DNA of 64,000 nt from Rhizobium sp. R711 (GTDB lineage: Bacteria > Pseudomonadota > Alphaproteobacteria > Rhizobiales > Rhizobiaceae): the NCBI RefSeq assembly GCF_002211365.1, contig NZ_LOKZ01000012.1, positions 310,001 to 374,000 on the forward strand. The letters run 5' to 3'. Positions within the stretch are counted from its first letter, which is position 1; every line of letters begins with the position of its first letter. The notes under the pieces were generated by a model that worked only from the letters and a program-made list of their open reading frames with translations, ran no database searches and was not told the origin of the DNA. The translations under genes and the position numbers were made by a program. Positions 1 to 8,700 of the stretch are shown here, piece by piece.

Positions 1-829
1 TATCGACGTCGCCCGCAACCTGGAACCCGGTGATCTGGATGCAGTCTCCAAGAATGCCGACCTGACGACCGTCAGCGCGCCGAAGGGCACCGTCTACTAC
101 GTCAGCCTCAACTCCAAGAACGAGAACCTGAAGAAGCCGGAAGTTCAGGAAGCCTTCAAATACCTCGTCGACTACGATGCGATTGGCTCGACCCTCATCA
201 AGGGCATCGGCGAAATCCACCAGACCTTCCTGCCGAAGGGCCAGCTCGGTGCGCTTGATGAAAATCCGTACAAGCTCGATGTGGCCAAGGCCAAGGAACT
301 GCTTGCGAAAGCCGGCCTGAAGGACGGCTTCTCGGTGACGATGGACGTCCGCAACACGCAGCCGGTAACTGGTATTGCGGAATCCATGCAGCAGTCGCTC
401 GCCCAGGCCGGCGTCAAGATGGAAATCATCCCCGGCGACGGCAAGCAGACCCTGACGAAGTTCCGTGCGCGTACGCACGACATGTACATCGGCCAGTGGG
501 GTTCGGACTACTTCGACCCGAACTCGAATGCCGATACCTTCACCACCAACCCGGACAACTCGGACGCCGGTACAGTCAAGACGCTCGCATGGCGCAATAC
601 CTGGGAAGCGCCCGAGCTCGAGAAGGAAACGAAGGCTGCCTTGCTCGAACGTGACGGCGCAAAGCGCGCTGCCATGTATGAGGACATTCAGAAGAAGTTC
701 CTCGCCAACAGCCCCTTCGTGATCATTTTCCAGCAGATCGAAGTGGCAGGCGCCCGCAAAAGCCTGACGGACTTCAAACTCGGCCCGAGTTTCGACACCA
801 ACTATGTCGGCCCGATCGGCAAGGAATAA
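1..829 (+). CDS. ABC transporter substrate-binding protein, peptide/nickel type (5' truncated)
   Basis: This is the C-terminal 275 codons of an extracellular solute-binding protein of family 5 (SBP_bac_5); the frame is open from base 2 and the start lies outside the window. The protein would capture oligopeptides or a related solute in the periplasm and hand it to the permeases encoded just downstream. The visible part contains typical family-5 C-lobe sequence, including an F-K-Y-L-V-D-Y-D segment and a late stretch reading SPFVIIFQQ. It stops 18 bases before the first permease gene, so it heads a five-gene binding protein/permease/permease/ATPase/ATPase operon. The substrate (dipeptide, oligopeptide, glutathione or other) cannot be told from this fragment. 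Confidence 0.88.
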   Translation, partial: IDVARNLEPGDLDAVSKNADLTTVSAPKGTVYYVSLNSKNENLKKPEVQEAFKYLVDYDAIGSTLIKGIGEIHQTFLPKGQLGALDENPYKLDVAKAKELLAKAGLKDGFSVTMDVRNTQPVTGIAESMQQSLAQAGVKMEIIPGDGKQTLTKFRARTHDMYIGQWGSDYFDPNSNADTFTTNPDNSDAGTVKTLAWRNTWEAPELEKETKAALLERDGAKRAAMYEDIQKKFLANSPFVIIFQQIEVAGARKSLTDFKLGPSFDTNYVGPIGKE

Positions 830-847
830 TCCGGCAGGATTGATCCG

Positions 848-1915
848 TTGAGCATCGTTGAAACAAAGATGGAGGCACGGCCCAAACAGGGCCGTGCCGT
901 TCCCATTGCCAAAGCGGTCGGGCGATTTCTTGTCGCCGCTGTCACGACTTATCTTGGCCTTTTGGCCGTGACCTTCTTCATTGGCCGCGTCGTGCCGATT
1001 GATCCAGTCCTTGCGATTCTCGGCGACCGCGCGCCCGCGCATGTCGTTGAACGTGTCCGTCGCGAGCTCGGCTTCGACCTGCCGCTCTACCAGCAGTTCT
1101 ACATTTATCTGAAGAGCATTCTTTCGGGTGACTTCGGAACCTCCGTTCTGACCACCAACCCCGTGATGGTCGACATTAGGCGCGTTTTTCCCGCAACGAT
1201 CGAGCTCGCAACGCTCGGGACGATCATCGGCTCGGTTATCGGCGTGCCGCTCGGTGTGCTGGCCGCCGTTCGCCGAGGCAGCATGGCCGACCAGATCGTC
1301 CGTGTGATCGGCCTGATCGGCTATTCCGTGCCGATATTCTGGCTAGCGCTCATCTCGCTTGTGATCTTCTACGCGCAATTGCGATGGGTTGCCTTCCCCG
1401 GCCGCATCGATATCGTCTTCGAATACAGCTTCACGCCGATAACCGGCTTCTATCTGCTCGACAGCGCCATGCAGGGCCAATGGGACGTCTTCTACGACGT
1501 CTTCCGCCATATCATTCTGCCCGCCTCGCTGCTCGGCTACTTCTCGCTTGCCTACATCAGCCGCATGACCCGCAGCTTCATGCTCAACGAACTGAGCCAG
1601 GAATATGTGGTTGCGGCGCGCGCCAAGGGGCTCTCGGAAACCAGGGTGATCTGGGGTCATGCGCTACGCAACGCCGCCGTACCCCTCGTCACCGTCATCG
1701 CACTCTCGTATGCCAGCTTGCTTGAGGGTTCGGTGCTCACGGAGACGGTTTTCTCCTGGCCAGGTATCGGACTCTACATCACCAATTCCCTTCAGAACGC
1801 GGATATGAACGCTGTCCTCGGTGGTACCATCGTCATTGGCACGGTCTTCATCGGCATCAATCTTCTGTCCGACCTTCTCTACCGGACGCTTGACCCTAGG
1901 ACGCGAAGCCGATGA
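848..1915 (+). CDS. ABC transporter permease, DppB/OppB family
   Basis: Inner-membrane permease of 355 residues, a little longer than DppB (about 340) because of a charged N-terminal tail. A first membrane helix lies at about residues 33-55. The binding-protein-dependent transport (EAA-type) loop is at about 250-278, with AAARAKGLSE-like sequence followed by R-N-A-A-V-P, the contact site for the ATPases. I chose the TTG at 848 because an AGGA ribosome site sits 7 bases upstream; an in-frame ATG at 869 has no comparable site. It overlaps the next permease gene by 4 bases (ATGA), which suggests translational coupling. The substrate is not identified. Confidence 0.9.
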   Translation: MSIVETKMEARPKQGRAVPIAKAVGRFLVAAVTTYLGLLAVTFFIGRVVPIDPVLAILGDRAPAHVVERVRRELGFDLPLYQQFYIYLKSILSGDFGTSVLTTNPVMVDIRRVFPATIELATLGTIIGSVIGVPLGVLAAVRRGSMADQIVRVIGLIGYSVPIFWLALISLVIFYAQLRWVAFPGRIDIVFEYSFTPITGFYLLDSAMQGQWDVFYDVFRHIILPASLLGYFSLAYISRMTRSFMLNELSQEYVVAARAKGLSETRVIWGHALRNAAVPLVTVIALSYASLLEGSVLTETVFSWPGIGLYITNSLQNADMNAVLGGTIVIGTVFIGINLLSDLLYRTLDPRTRSR

Positions 1916-2847
1916 CGGTTCCCGCAAATCAATCAGCACCGCTGAGCCGCCGTGAGTGGTTGCTTTCCGATCGGCCGCAGTCACGCACGCAGGCTCGCTT
2001 GGGCCGAGCCTACGTGACCTGGCGGCAATTCACCGCAAACCGCCTGGCCGTCGTAGGTCTCGTGATCATCATCGCCCTCCTGTTTGTGGCTGCCTTTGCG
2101 AACTTGCTCGCAACCCATTCGCCGATCGTGGGCGACCTGAAGAACGCTCGTCTGCTGCCGCCCGGCACCGAGGGTTACATGCTGGGCACGGACGATCAGG
2201 GCCGCGATATCTATTCGCGTCTCATTTACGGCTCCCGCTTGACACTACTCGTCGTCGTTCTCGTCGCGGCCATCTCGGCGCCGATCGGCCTGATCGTTGG
2301 AACGGTGTCGGGTTATGCCGGCGGGTGGGTTGATGCGACGCTGATGCGCGTTACCGATATCTTCCTCGCCTTCCCCAAGCTGGTGCTTGCCCTCGCTTTC
2401 GTCGCGGCTCTTGGACCTGGCATACAGAACGCAATCATCGCGATTGCGATCACCTCCTGGCCGCCCTACGCGCGCATCGCACGTGCGGAGACGCTAACCG
2501 TGCGGCGATCCGACTACATTTCTGCGGTCAAGCTGATGGGCGCATCACCCTTGCGGATTGTGGTCCGGCACGTGATGCCGCTTTGCCTTTCCTCGCTCAT
2601 CGTTCGCGTGACGCTCGATATGGCCGGCATCATCCTGACGGCTGCCGGCCTCGGCTTCCTCGGTCTCGGCGCGCAGCCGCCGCTTCCCGAATGGGGCGCG
2701 ATGATTGCGTCTGGGCGGCGCTTCATCCTGGATCAGTGGTGGGTGGCAGCCATGCCGGGTTTCGCCATCCTGATCGTGAGCCTCGGCTTCAACCTGCTCG
2801 GCGACGGCTTGCGCGATGCGCTCGACCCCAAGGAGAGCGGCCAATGA
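1912..2847 (+). CDS. ABC transporter permease, DppC/OppC family
   Basis: Second inner-membrane permease subunit, 311 residues. An N-terminal cytoplasmic segment is followed by a first helix at about residues 40-62 (the OppC N-terminal region) and a longer periplasmic loop before the core helices. This is the usual way the C subunit differs from the B subunit. The EAA-type loop, SAVKLMGASPLRI, lies near residues 203-215. Its start codon overlaps the stop of the upstream permease gene (ATGA), and its own stop overlaps the next start in the same way, so the permeases and first ATPase form a tightly coupled operon. It should heterodimerise with the product at 848-1915. Confidence 0.9.
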   Translation: MTVPANQSAPLSRREWLLSDRPQSRTQARLGRAYVTWRQFTANRLAVVGLVIIIALLFVAAFANLLATHSPIVGDLKNARLLPPGTEGYMLGTDDQGRDIYSRLIYGSRLTLLVVVLVAAISAPIGLIVGTVSGYAGGWVDATLMRVTDIFLAFPKLVLALAFVAALGPGIQNAIIAIAITSWPPYARIARAETLTVRRSDYISAVKLMGASPLRIVVRHVMPLCLSSLIVRVTLDMAGIILTAAGLGFLGLGAQPPLPEWGAMIASGRRFILDQWWVAAMPGFAILIVSLGFNLLGDGLRDALDPKESGQ

Positions 2848-3677
2848 CGGATCTCCTCACCGTCCAAAACCTGAAGGTCAGTTATCCGACGCGCACCGGC
2901 GTGATCGAAGCCGTCCGCGGTGTCTCGTTTACACTTGGCAAGGAACGCCTCGGCATCGTCGGCGAGTCCGGCTCCGGCAAATCCCAGACGGGGCGCGCCA
3001 TCATGGGTCTGACCCCGAAGCACGGCATCGTTTCGGCCGACAAGCTCGATTTCAACGGCATTGATCTTCTCGCCGCATCCGCCAAGCAACGCCGCCGGTT
3101 GCGTGGCAAACGCATCGCGATGGTTCTGCAGGATCCGAAATATTCACTGGACCCCGTTATGTCGATTGGTCGGCAGATCTGCGAGACGCTGAGGACTCAC
3201 GAAAACGTCGGCAAGGCAGAGGCGCGCGACCGGGCTCTTGCCATGTTGGAGGCCGTGCAGATCCGCGATCCGAAACGAGTATTCGACCTCTATCCTCACG
3301 AGGTCTCGGGCGGCATGGGCCAGCGCGCCATGATCGCGATGATGTTGATTGCCGATCCGGAGTTGTTAATCGCCGACGAACCAACCTCCGCGCTCGATGT
3401 CACGGTCCAGCTGGACGTTCTCAGGATCATGGATCGGCTCGTGTCGGAACGCGGCATGGGGCTGATCTTCGTATCCCACGACCTGCGCCTCGTCTCATCC
3501 TTCTGCGACCGCGTCATCGTTATGTATGCCGGCAAGGTCGTCGAAGAACTCAAGGCATCCGAGCTTAAGAATGCGCGCCATCCCTATACGCAGGGCCTGT
3601 TGAACTGCATGCCCCAAATTGGCGAAAGCAGGCATCCGTTGCCGGTCCTCGATCGCAAGCCGGAGTGGGCCGCATGA
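2844..3677 (+). CDS. ABC transporter ATP-binding protein, DppD/OppD family
   Basis: Cytoplasmic ATPase of the importer, 277 residues from the ATG at 2844, which overlaps the preceding stop; the frame is open further upstream but that part lies inside the permease gene. Walker A (GESGSGKS) is at about residues 40-47, the ABC signature (VSGGMGQR) at about 154 and Walker B with the D-loop (ADEPTSALD) at about 175. The C-terminal extension begins HPYTQGLL, as in OppD/DppD proteins. The protein is shorter than E. coli DppD (327 aa), so the C-terminal domain, which in relatives can carry an iron-sulfur motif, is reduced; no cysteine cluster is present. It pairs with the ATPase that follows. Confidence 0.9.
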   Translation: MTDLLTVQNLKVSYPTRTGVIEAVRGVSFTLGKERLGIVGESGSGKSQTGRAIMGLTPKHGIVSADKLDFNGIDLLAASAKQRRRLRGKRIAMVLQDPKYSLDPVMSIGRQICETLRTHENVGKAEARDRALAMLEAVQIRDPKRVFDLYPHEVSGGMGQRAMIAMMLIADPELLIADEPTSALDVTVQLDVLRIMDRLVSERGMGLIFVSHDLRLVSSFCDRVIVMYAGKVVEELKASELKNARHPYTQGLLNCMPQIGESRHPLPVLDRKPEWAA

Positions 3678-4423
3678 GCGTTGCACTTTCAGTCGACAAG
3701 CTGAGTGTGATCTATGATCACTTCCACGCGCTGAAGGATGTCAGTGTCGATATCGAAACCGGCGAGTCATTCGGCCTGGTCGGTGAATCCGGATCGGGAA
3801 AATCGACGCTGCTTCGTGCCGTTGCCGGCTTGGCACCGGTGGCAAGCGGCTCCATCAAAATTCAGGGCGAGCCGCTCGCCGGCTCGAAGCGATCAAAGGC
3901 CTTCTACAGACAGGTGCAGATGGTTTTCCAGGATCCTTATGGATCCCTGCACCCTCGCCAGACCATAGATCGCCTGCTGCTCGAGCCGCTGGCGATACAC
4001 GGCATCGGCGATAGCGACACGCGGATTGCCCGCGCCCTCGATGAGGTCGGGCTTGGAAACGGTTTCCGCTTCCGTTACCCGCATCAGCTTTCCGGTGGCC
4101 AGCGCCAACGCGTTGCGATTGCCCGCGCACTGATCGTCGAACCGTCCATCCTCTTGCTTGATGAGCCGACCTCGGCTCTTGACGCTTCCGTACAAGCGGA
4201 GGTTCTGAACCTGCTCGAGCAGGTGCGGCGAGATCGCAGCCTTACCTTCGTCATGGTCAGTCATGATCTCGGCGTCGTCACCCACATGTGCGATCAACTG
4301 GCGGTGATGCGAAACGGGGCCGTCGTCGAGCGCTTAACCTCGGCCCAACTGGCGCAGGCAGCCGTAACCGAGGATTACACGCGAAATTTGATGGTCGCCA
4401 GCAAGGGTTTTGTCAAAGCTTGA
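3674..4423 (+). CDS. ABC transporter ATP-binding protein, DppF/OppF family
   Basis: Second ATPase of the importer, 249 residues from the ATG at 3674, which shares ATGA with the previous stop; an in-frame GTG nine bases upstream is less likely. Walker A (GESGSGKST) is at about residues 37-45, a Q-loop is present (MVFQDPYGSLHPRQT), the signature LSGGQRQR is at about 139 and Walker B (LLLDEPTSALD) at about 161. OppF proteins are usually longer because of a C-terminal HPYT region; here it is mostly missing, with the weaker EDYTRNLM in its place. As the last gene of the operon it is followed by 90 bases without a convincing terminator. Confidence 0.9.
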   Translation: MSVALSVDKLSVIYDHFHALKDVSVDIETGESFGLVGESGSGKSTLLRAVAGLAPVASGSIKIQGEPLAGSKRSKAFYRQVQMVFQDPYGSLHPRQTIDRLLLEPLAIHGIGDSDTRIARALDEVGLGNGFRFRYPHQLSGGQRQRVAIARALIVEPSILLLDEPTSALDASVQAEVLNLLEQVRRDRSLTFVMVSHDLGVVTHMCDQLAVMRNGAVVERLTSAQLAQAAVTEDYTRNLMVASKGFVKA

Positions 4424-4513
4424 AGGGCAATCCTTTCAACGAATTGATTTCGCTGGGACTCTCCGGGCCTCAGCCTTAACGATCGACTAAAACACGACCA
4501 TTCAACTAGACTA

Positions 4514-4559
4514 TTGACACTTGCCTTACTTCTGTCATGATCCGGTTAACGCCCGTTAA
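4514..4559 (+). promoter_or_regulatory. Putative sigma-70 promoter with operator-like inverted repeat
   Basis: A perfect -35 hexamer TTGACA (4514-4519) is followed, 16 bases later, by CATGAT (4536-4541; 4 of 6 to TATAAT). Just downstream, where transcription would start, is an inverted repeat TTAACG-CC-CGTTAA (4546-4559). The layout resembles a repressible promoter for the small ORF at 4584. The repeat is not a CtrA box, because its TTAA halves are 6 rather than 7 bases apart. Confidence 0.35.
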
Positions 4560-4583
4560 TTTTCGTGATCATGGAGATCAGGC

Positions 4584-4778
4584 ATGTTTTTTCTCGGCGG
4601 CATGACCATGGGATATCTGCATCCACCGGCCAAAACCGATAGAGAAGCTCCGGTCTCGACTTCCATTCCCGCAGAGAAAGACCGGCGGCTCCTCGAAACA
4701 CCCGAAGCGCCGGCCAAGATCCGTCGGGGTAGCGGAGAGGATCGTTCCTTGCTCTGGGCGTGGAGAACTCTCGTCTGA
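4584..4778 (+). CDS. Hypothetical 64-residue protein (doubtful small ORF)
   Basis: I do not recognise this product. The ORF begins MFFLGGMTMGY, has no clear membrane helix after the first dozen residues, and is rich in charged residues and proline (a KTDREAP stretch, then AEKDRRLLE and RRGSGEDRS). In its favour are a GGAG ribosome-site candidate upstream of the ATG and the promoter/operator-like signals at 4514-4559. Against it are its length, a composition compatible with a chance frame, and no known family. An inverted repeat GGGACG-N10-CGTCCC (4787-4808) follows the stop. It sits between the ABC importer operon and the small membrane-protein gene at 4903. Confidence 0.35.
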   Translation: MFFLGGMTMGYLHPPAKTDREAPVSTSIPAEKDRRLLETPEAPAKIRRGSGEDRSLLWAWRTLV

Positions 4779-4902
4779 TCGCTGAAGGGACGGATTTTTT
4801 AACGTCCCCCTGGCAGGACAGAATTTTATCTCTACCTATCAGATAGAGAAAATAAGAAAACGCTCTAACGAAAAAAGAAGCGCGGAGAAACGGAGGTAGC
4901 AC

Positions 4903-5067
4903 ATGGCAGACTTGGGTATCTCGCACGCTCATGTGAATCAGTATGGTTCCGTCCAGACCAAGAAGCCTGGCACGACCCGTAGCAAGATCCAGCTTGCAGT
5001 TCACGCAACCCTTGTCACGGCGGCATTTGTTTTCGTCGCAGCCCTCGTCTTTGGCATCGTAAGTTAA
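4903..5067 (+). CDS. Small single-pass membrane protein, 54 residues, unknown function
   Basis: The start is well supported: a strong GGAGG site lies a few bases upstream of the ATG, and a good intrinsic terminator follows the stop by about 75 bases. The product has a polar N-terminal half (residues 1-30, with KKPGTTRSK just before the membrane) and one hydrophobic helix at about residues 31-53 (a run from QLAVHATLV to LVFGIV). The basic residues before the helix predict the N-terminus inside the cytoplasm. No cleavage site or lipobox is evident. I recognise no named family; it resembles the many short hypothetical membrane proteins of rhizobia. A short palindrome, CTATC-A-GATAG (4837-4847), lies upstream and could be an operator. 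Confidence 0.72.
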   Translation: MADLGISHAHVNQYGSVQTKKPGTTRSKIQLAVHATLVTAAFVFVAALVFGIVS

Positions 5068-5140
5068 GCCAAAGAGTACGTAGAGTTGCGGCAGACGAAG
5101 GATGCTGCCCCAGACCACGTTTGGCTGCCGGTATTTTCAA

Positions 5141-5169
5141 AGGCGCGTCGATTTGGACGCGCCTTTTCT
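5141..5169 (+). terminator. Rho-independent terminator after the 54-aa membrane protein gene
   Basis: Stem GGCGCGTC (5142-5149), 6-base loop, stem GACGCGCC (5156-5163), then TTTTCTATTT. It separates the gene at 4903 from the DUF1328 gene. Confidence 0.8.
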
Positions 5170-5255
5170 ATTTGGCTGAACCAGACCTTGGACCTCCAAC
5201 GGAACCAATAGGGCGACCTCCCGTTATTTGATCAGCAAAGACAAAGGAGATCGCC

Positions 5256-5420
5256 ATGCTTTATTATGCACTTGTATTTCTCGTTGTAGCGCTGATTGCC
5301 GGCGTACTGGGCTTTGGCGGCATTGCAGGTGCTTCGGCATCCATCGCTCAGGTGCTTTTCTTCATCTTCATAATCCTGTTCGTTGTCTCGCTGGTCATGC
5401 GCCTCATGCGGCGCGCCTGA
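5256..5420 (+). CDS. DUF1328 family small membrane protein (YtjA-like)
   Basis: A 54-residue, almost wholly hydrophobic protein with two predicted helices, about residues 4-22 and 29-48, joined by a glycine/alanine turn (FGGIAGASA) and ending in a basic tail (MRLMRRA). This is the pattern of DUF1328 (E. coli YtjA, UPF0391), inner-membrane proteins of unknown function that are widespread in proteobacteria. A strong AAAGGAGA ribosome site ends 5 bases before the ATG. It is monocistronic, bounded by the terminator at 5141-5169 upstream and the hairpin at 5446-5473 downstream. Related genes are often reported among stress-induced genes; nothing in this sequence shows that directly. Confidence 0.85.
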   Translation: MLYYALVFLVVALIAGVLGFGGIAGASASIAQVLFFIFIILFVVSLVMRLMRRA

Positions 5421-5445
5421 CGAAAAAACGCTGATGTGAAATCGC

Positions 5446-5480
5446 AAACCGGCGCTTGCCTGAGCGCCGGTTTCCTTTCG
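5446..5480 (+). terminator. Terminator hairpin after the DUF1328 gene
   Basis: Perfect 11-bp stem AAACCGGCGCT (5446-5456) / AGCGCCGGTTT (5463-5473) with a 6-base loop. The T tract is interrupted (TTTCCTTTC). Confidence 0.75.
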
Positions 5481-5782
5481 ACCGCAGGTGATATCCGCAC
5501 GCCGCCGGATTGCATCCTTTGAAACATCTTGACTTGAATTATCGCAATGGTGTCCAACTTTCTCGAAAATGGCTCCAAAAGGGTGGAGGGCGCAACGGAG
5601 CCGTCTTCGCGCGTAGCCTGCACACGTCGCGTTTAAACCGTTTCGCATCGTCGATTGATTGCCGTTTCGATCTTGCTGTCCGAGATCACGAAACCTCGGC
5701 GCTGTTCATGTGGTAGTCATATTTGGCAGTGCAAAAGGCTACGCAAATCATCATAACTTTGCTTGGATCCAGAACCGAACCC
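5481..5782. other. Intergenic leader upstream of ndvB
   Basis: About 300 bases without a credible gene. The short frames here lack ribosome sites and family resemblance. It must contain the ndvB promoter, but I could not place -35/-10 elements with confidence. Transcripts would carry a substantial 5' leader if initiated near the DUF1328 terminator. Confidence 0.5.
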
Positions 5783-8700
5783 ATGTCCATTTCCGCCACG
5801 TCTCCGAGCCCGTCCCGCGAGTCCGAAACGAAGCAGATCGATCACAATGACTCGATCCGCTCAACCTATCTTTCCATCGAGGATATCAGGGGAATAGGCG
5901 CCTCCGTCGCCGCCCACGGCGTCGACTCGCTGCCCGCTTTTGCACCGTTCGATTTCTTCGCGCGGCACAAGGAAAACGAGAAGGAAATCCTGCGGGTTTA
6001 CCGCACGACGGCAACGGACGTGGAATCGGGTGAAACGATCACTCCCGCAGCTGAATGGCTGCTCGACAACCATTATATCGTCGAGGAAGCGATCCAGGAA
6101 ATCCGTCGTGATTTCCCGCGGCGCTTCTACCGAGAACTGCCGACGATCGACGTCGGCGGTGTACGGATCCCACGCACTCTGGCACTCGCATGGCTTTATG
6201 TCGCCCACACCCACAGCTCGATCTCGCAGGAAAGCCTGACGGCCCTGGTCGATGGCTTCCAGCAGAGCGAAACACTAAGGATCGGTGAACTCTGGGCATT
6301 GCCGTCGCTTGTTCGCTATGTGCTCGTGGAAAATCTGCGTCGCATTTCGATCCGCGTCGAGCGCAGCCGCCGGTTACGCCGGCGTGCCAACGAGGCTGCA
6401 GATGAGCTTGTGCGGCTGACGGACCCGGCAAAGGCGGCCGAGTATCTCAGGTCGCTCGAGTCTCTTGCCGAAGACAATACCTTCGCAACACAATTCCTCT
6501 ACCGCATGCGCGATGGGTCGCAGGCATCGAGCGTGGCGATCGCTTGGCTCGATGAACGCCTTGAAGCCCTCGGTCGCGACACCGAAGAGACGACGATGGC
6601 GGAGCACAGCCGCTTGTCCTCCGGTAACGTCACGATGGGTAACATCATCCGCGGTCTGCGCGAGATCGACGACACGGAATGGTCGGTCTGGGTCGAACAA
6701 GTCAGCCATGTCGACAAGCTGCTGTGGGATCATTCCGACTACGGCGATCTCGATTCCGGTTCGCGCAACAAGTACCGCAAGCAGATTGAAAAGCTTGCGA
6801 AGCGCTCGCCCCTGTCGGAAATGGAGATCGCCCAGTTGGCGCTCGACATGACTGAGGAGGCGAAGACCTCCGGCGAGACGCAGCCGCACGAACCGAATGT
6901 CGGCGGCTTCCTGACGGGCGCTCAGAGGCCAAAGCTCGAAGCGCGCGCGAACTATAGCCCGACCGCAACGCAGCACTTCGTCCGAACCGTCCGCCGTTTC
7001 AACTGGCTTTCGATTGCCGCACCGGTCATCCTGCTCACCATCATTGCCATGGCAATCGTCGGCAAGTTCATGGCCAATGCCGGCATGGAGCCGCTTGAGA
7101 TCGCGATCCTACTGGTCATGTTCTCCCTCCCTGCCTCGGAAGGAGCAACTGGTCTCTTCAATACGGTGCTGTCGTTCTTCGTGACACCGGCCCGGTTGGT
7201 CGGCTACGAGTTCAAGGAGGGCATTCCCGAGGAAGCCCGGACACTACTGGTCGTCCCCTGCCTCATCTCCAACCGCGACAGCGTCGATGAACTCGTCCGC
7301 AATCTCGAAGTTCACTACCTCGCCAACCCACGTGGTGAAATCTACTTCGCGCTTCTCAGCGACTGGCCGGACAGCCAGGTCGAGGAAACATCCGCCGATC
7401 TCGAGGTGCTGGACTATGCCCGCCGCGAAGTTGCGAACCTCTCTGCGCGCTATGCCTTCGATGGCAAGACGCGCTTCTACCTCCTGCATCGTCGTCGACT
7501 CTACAATCCAGCCGAAGGCGCCTGGATGGGATGGGAGCGCAAGCGCGGCAAGCTGCATGAATTGAATCTGCTGCTCCGCGGCGACCGCGATACCACCTAT
7601 CTCCCGGGCGCAAATATCGTACCGGCAAACGTTCAGTACGTGATGACGCTCGATGCCGACACGCGCCTCATGCGCGATGCGGTCACCAAGCTCGCCGGTA
7701 AGCTCTATCATCCCATCAACCGTCCGGTGATCAATCCGGCCAGCGGTCGCGTCGAAAGCGGCTATGGCGTGCTGCAACCGCGCGTCACGCCGTCGCTGAC
7801 GACAGGCAAGGATGCCTCGGTCTTCCAGCGAGTCTTCTCGATCAACCGTGGTCTCGACCCCTACGTCTTTACCGTCTCCGACGTCTATCAGGATCTGGCG
7901 GGTGAGGGCACCTTTACCGGCAAGGGCCTCTATCATGTCGATGCCTTCGAAGCATCGCTGAAGGGCCGTATCGATGAAAACTCGGTACTCAGCCACGACC
8001 TGCTAGAGGGTTCGATGGCCCGCTGCGCGCTCGTCACCGATCTGGAACTCGTCGAGGATTTCCCGACCCGCTATGAGGTCGAAACCTCGCGCCAGCATCG
8101 ATGGGCGCGTGGCGACTGGCAGCTACTGCCATACATGTTCAATCCGAAGCACGGCGTCACCGGGCTCGGGCGCTGGAAGATGTTCGACAACCTCCGCCGA
8201 TCGCTGACGCCAATCGCATGGTTCTTCGCCTCGGTGCTTGGCTGGTATTTCATGGCCCCGCTTGGCGCGCTCGTGTGGCAGATCCTATTGATTTTCTGCC
8301 TGTTCGTCGCCCCGACGCTCTCCCTCATCAACGGCATCATCCCGCGGACCAGCGATATCGTCGCCCGCGCCCATCTCTACACCGTCTGGTCCGATATCCG
8401 TGCCGCCAACGCGCAGGTCGCTCTTCGGATTATCTTCATCGCCGATTCCGCATGCATGATGGCCGATGCTATCGGCCGCTCGCTCTATCGCCTCTTTGTC
8501 AGCCACAAGCTGATGCTGCAATGGCGAACGGCTGCCAGCGTCCAGGCCGGCAAGCAGGGAACGATCCTCTCTTATTATAGGGCGATGTGGCATGCGCCGG
8601 TGCTGGCCTTGTTTGCACTGGCTTTTGCGGCGCTCTCCGGCGACAAGGCCTATCTCGTCGGCGTTCCCTTCGCGCTTCTCTGGATCCTCTCACCGCTGGT

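Noticed and set aside
4546..4559. TTAACGCCCGTTAA as a CtrA box
   Set aside because: The TTAA halves are 6 rather than 7 bases apart; it fits a short operator palindrome better.
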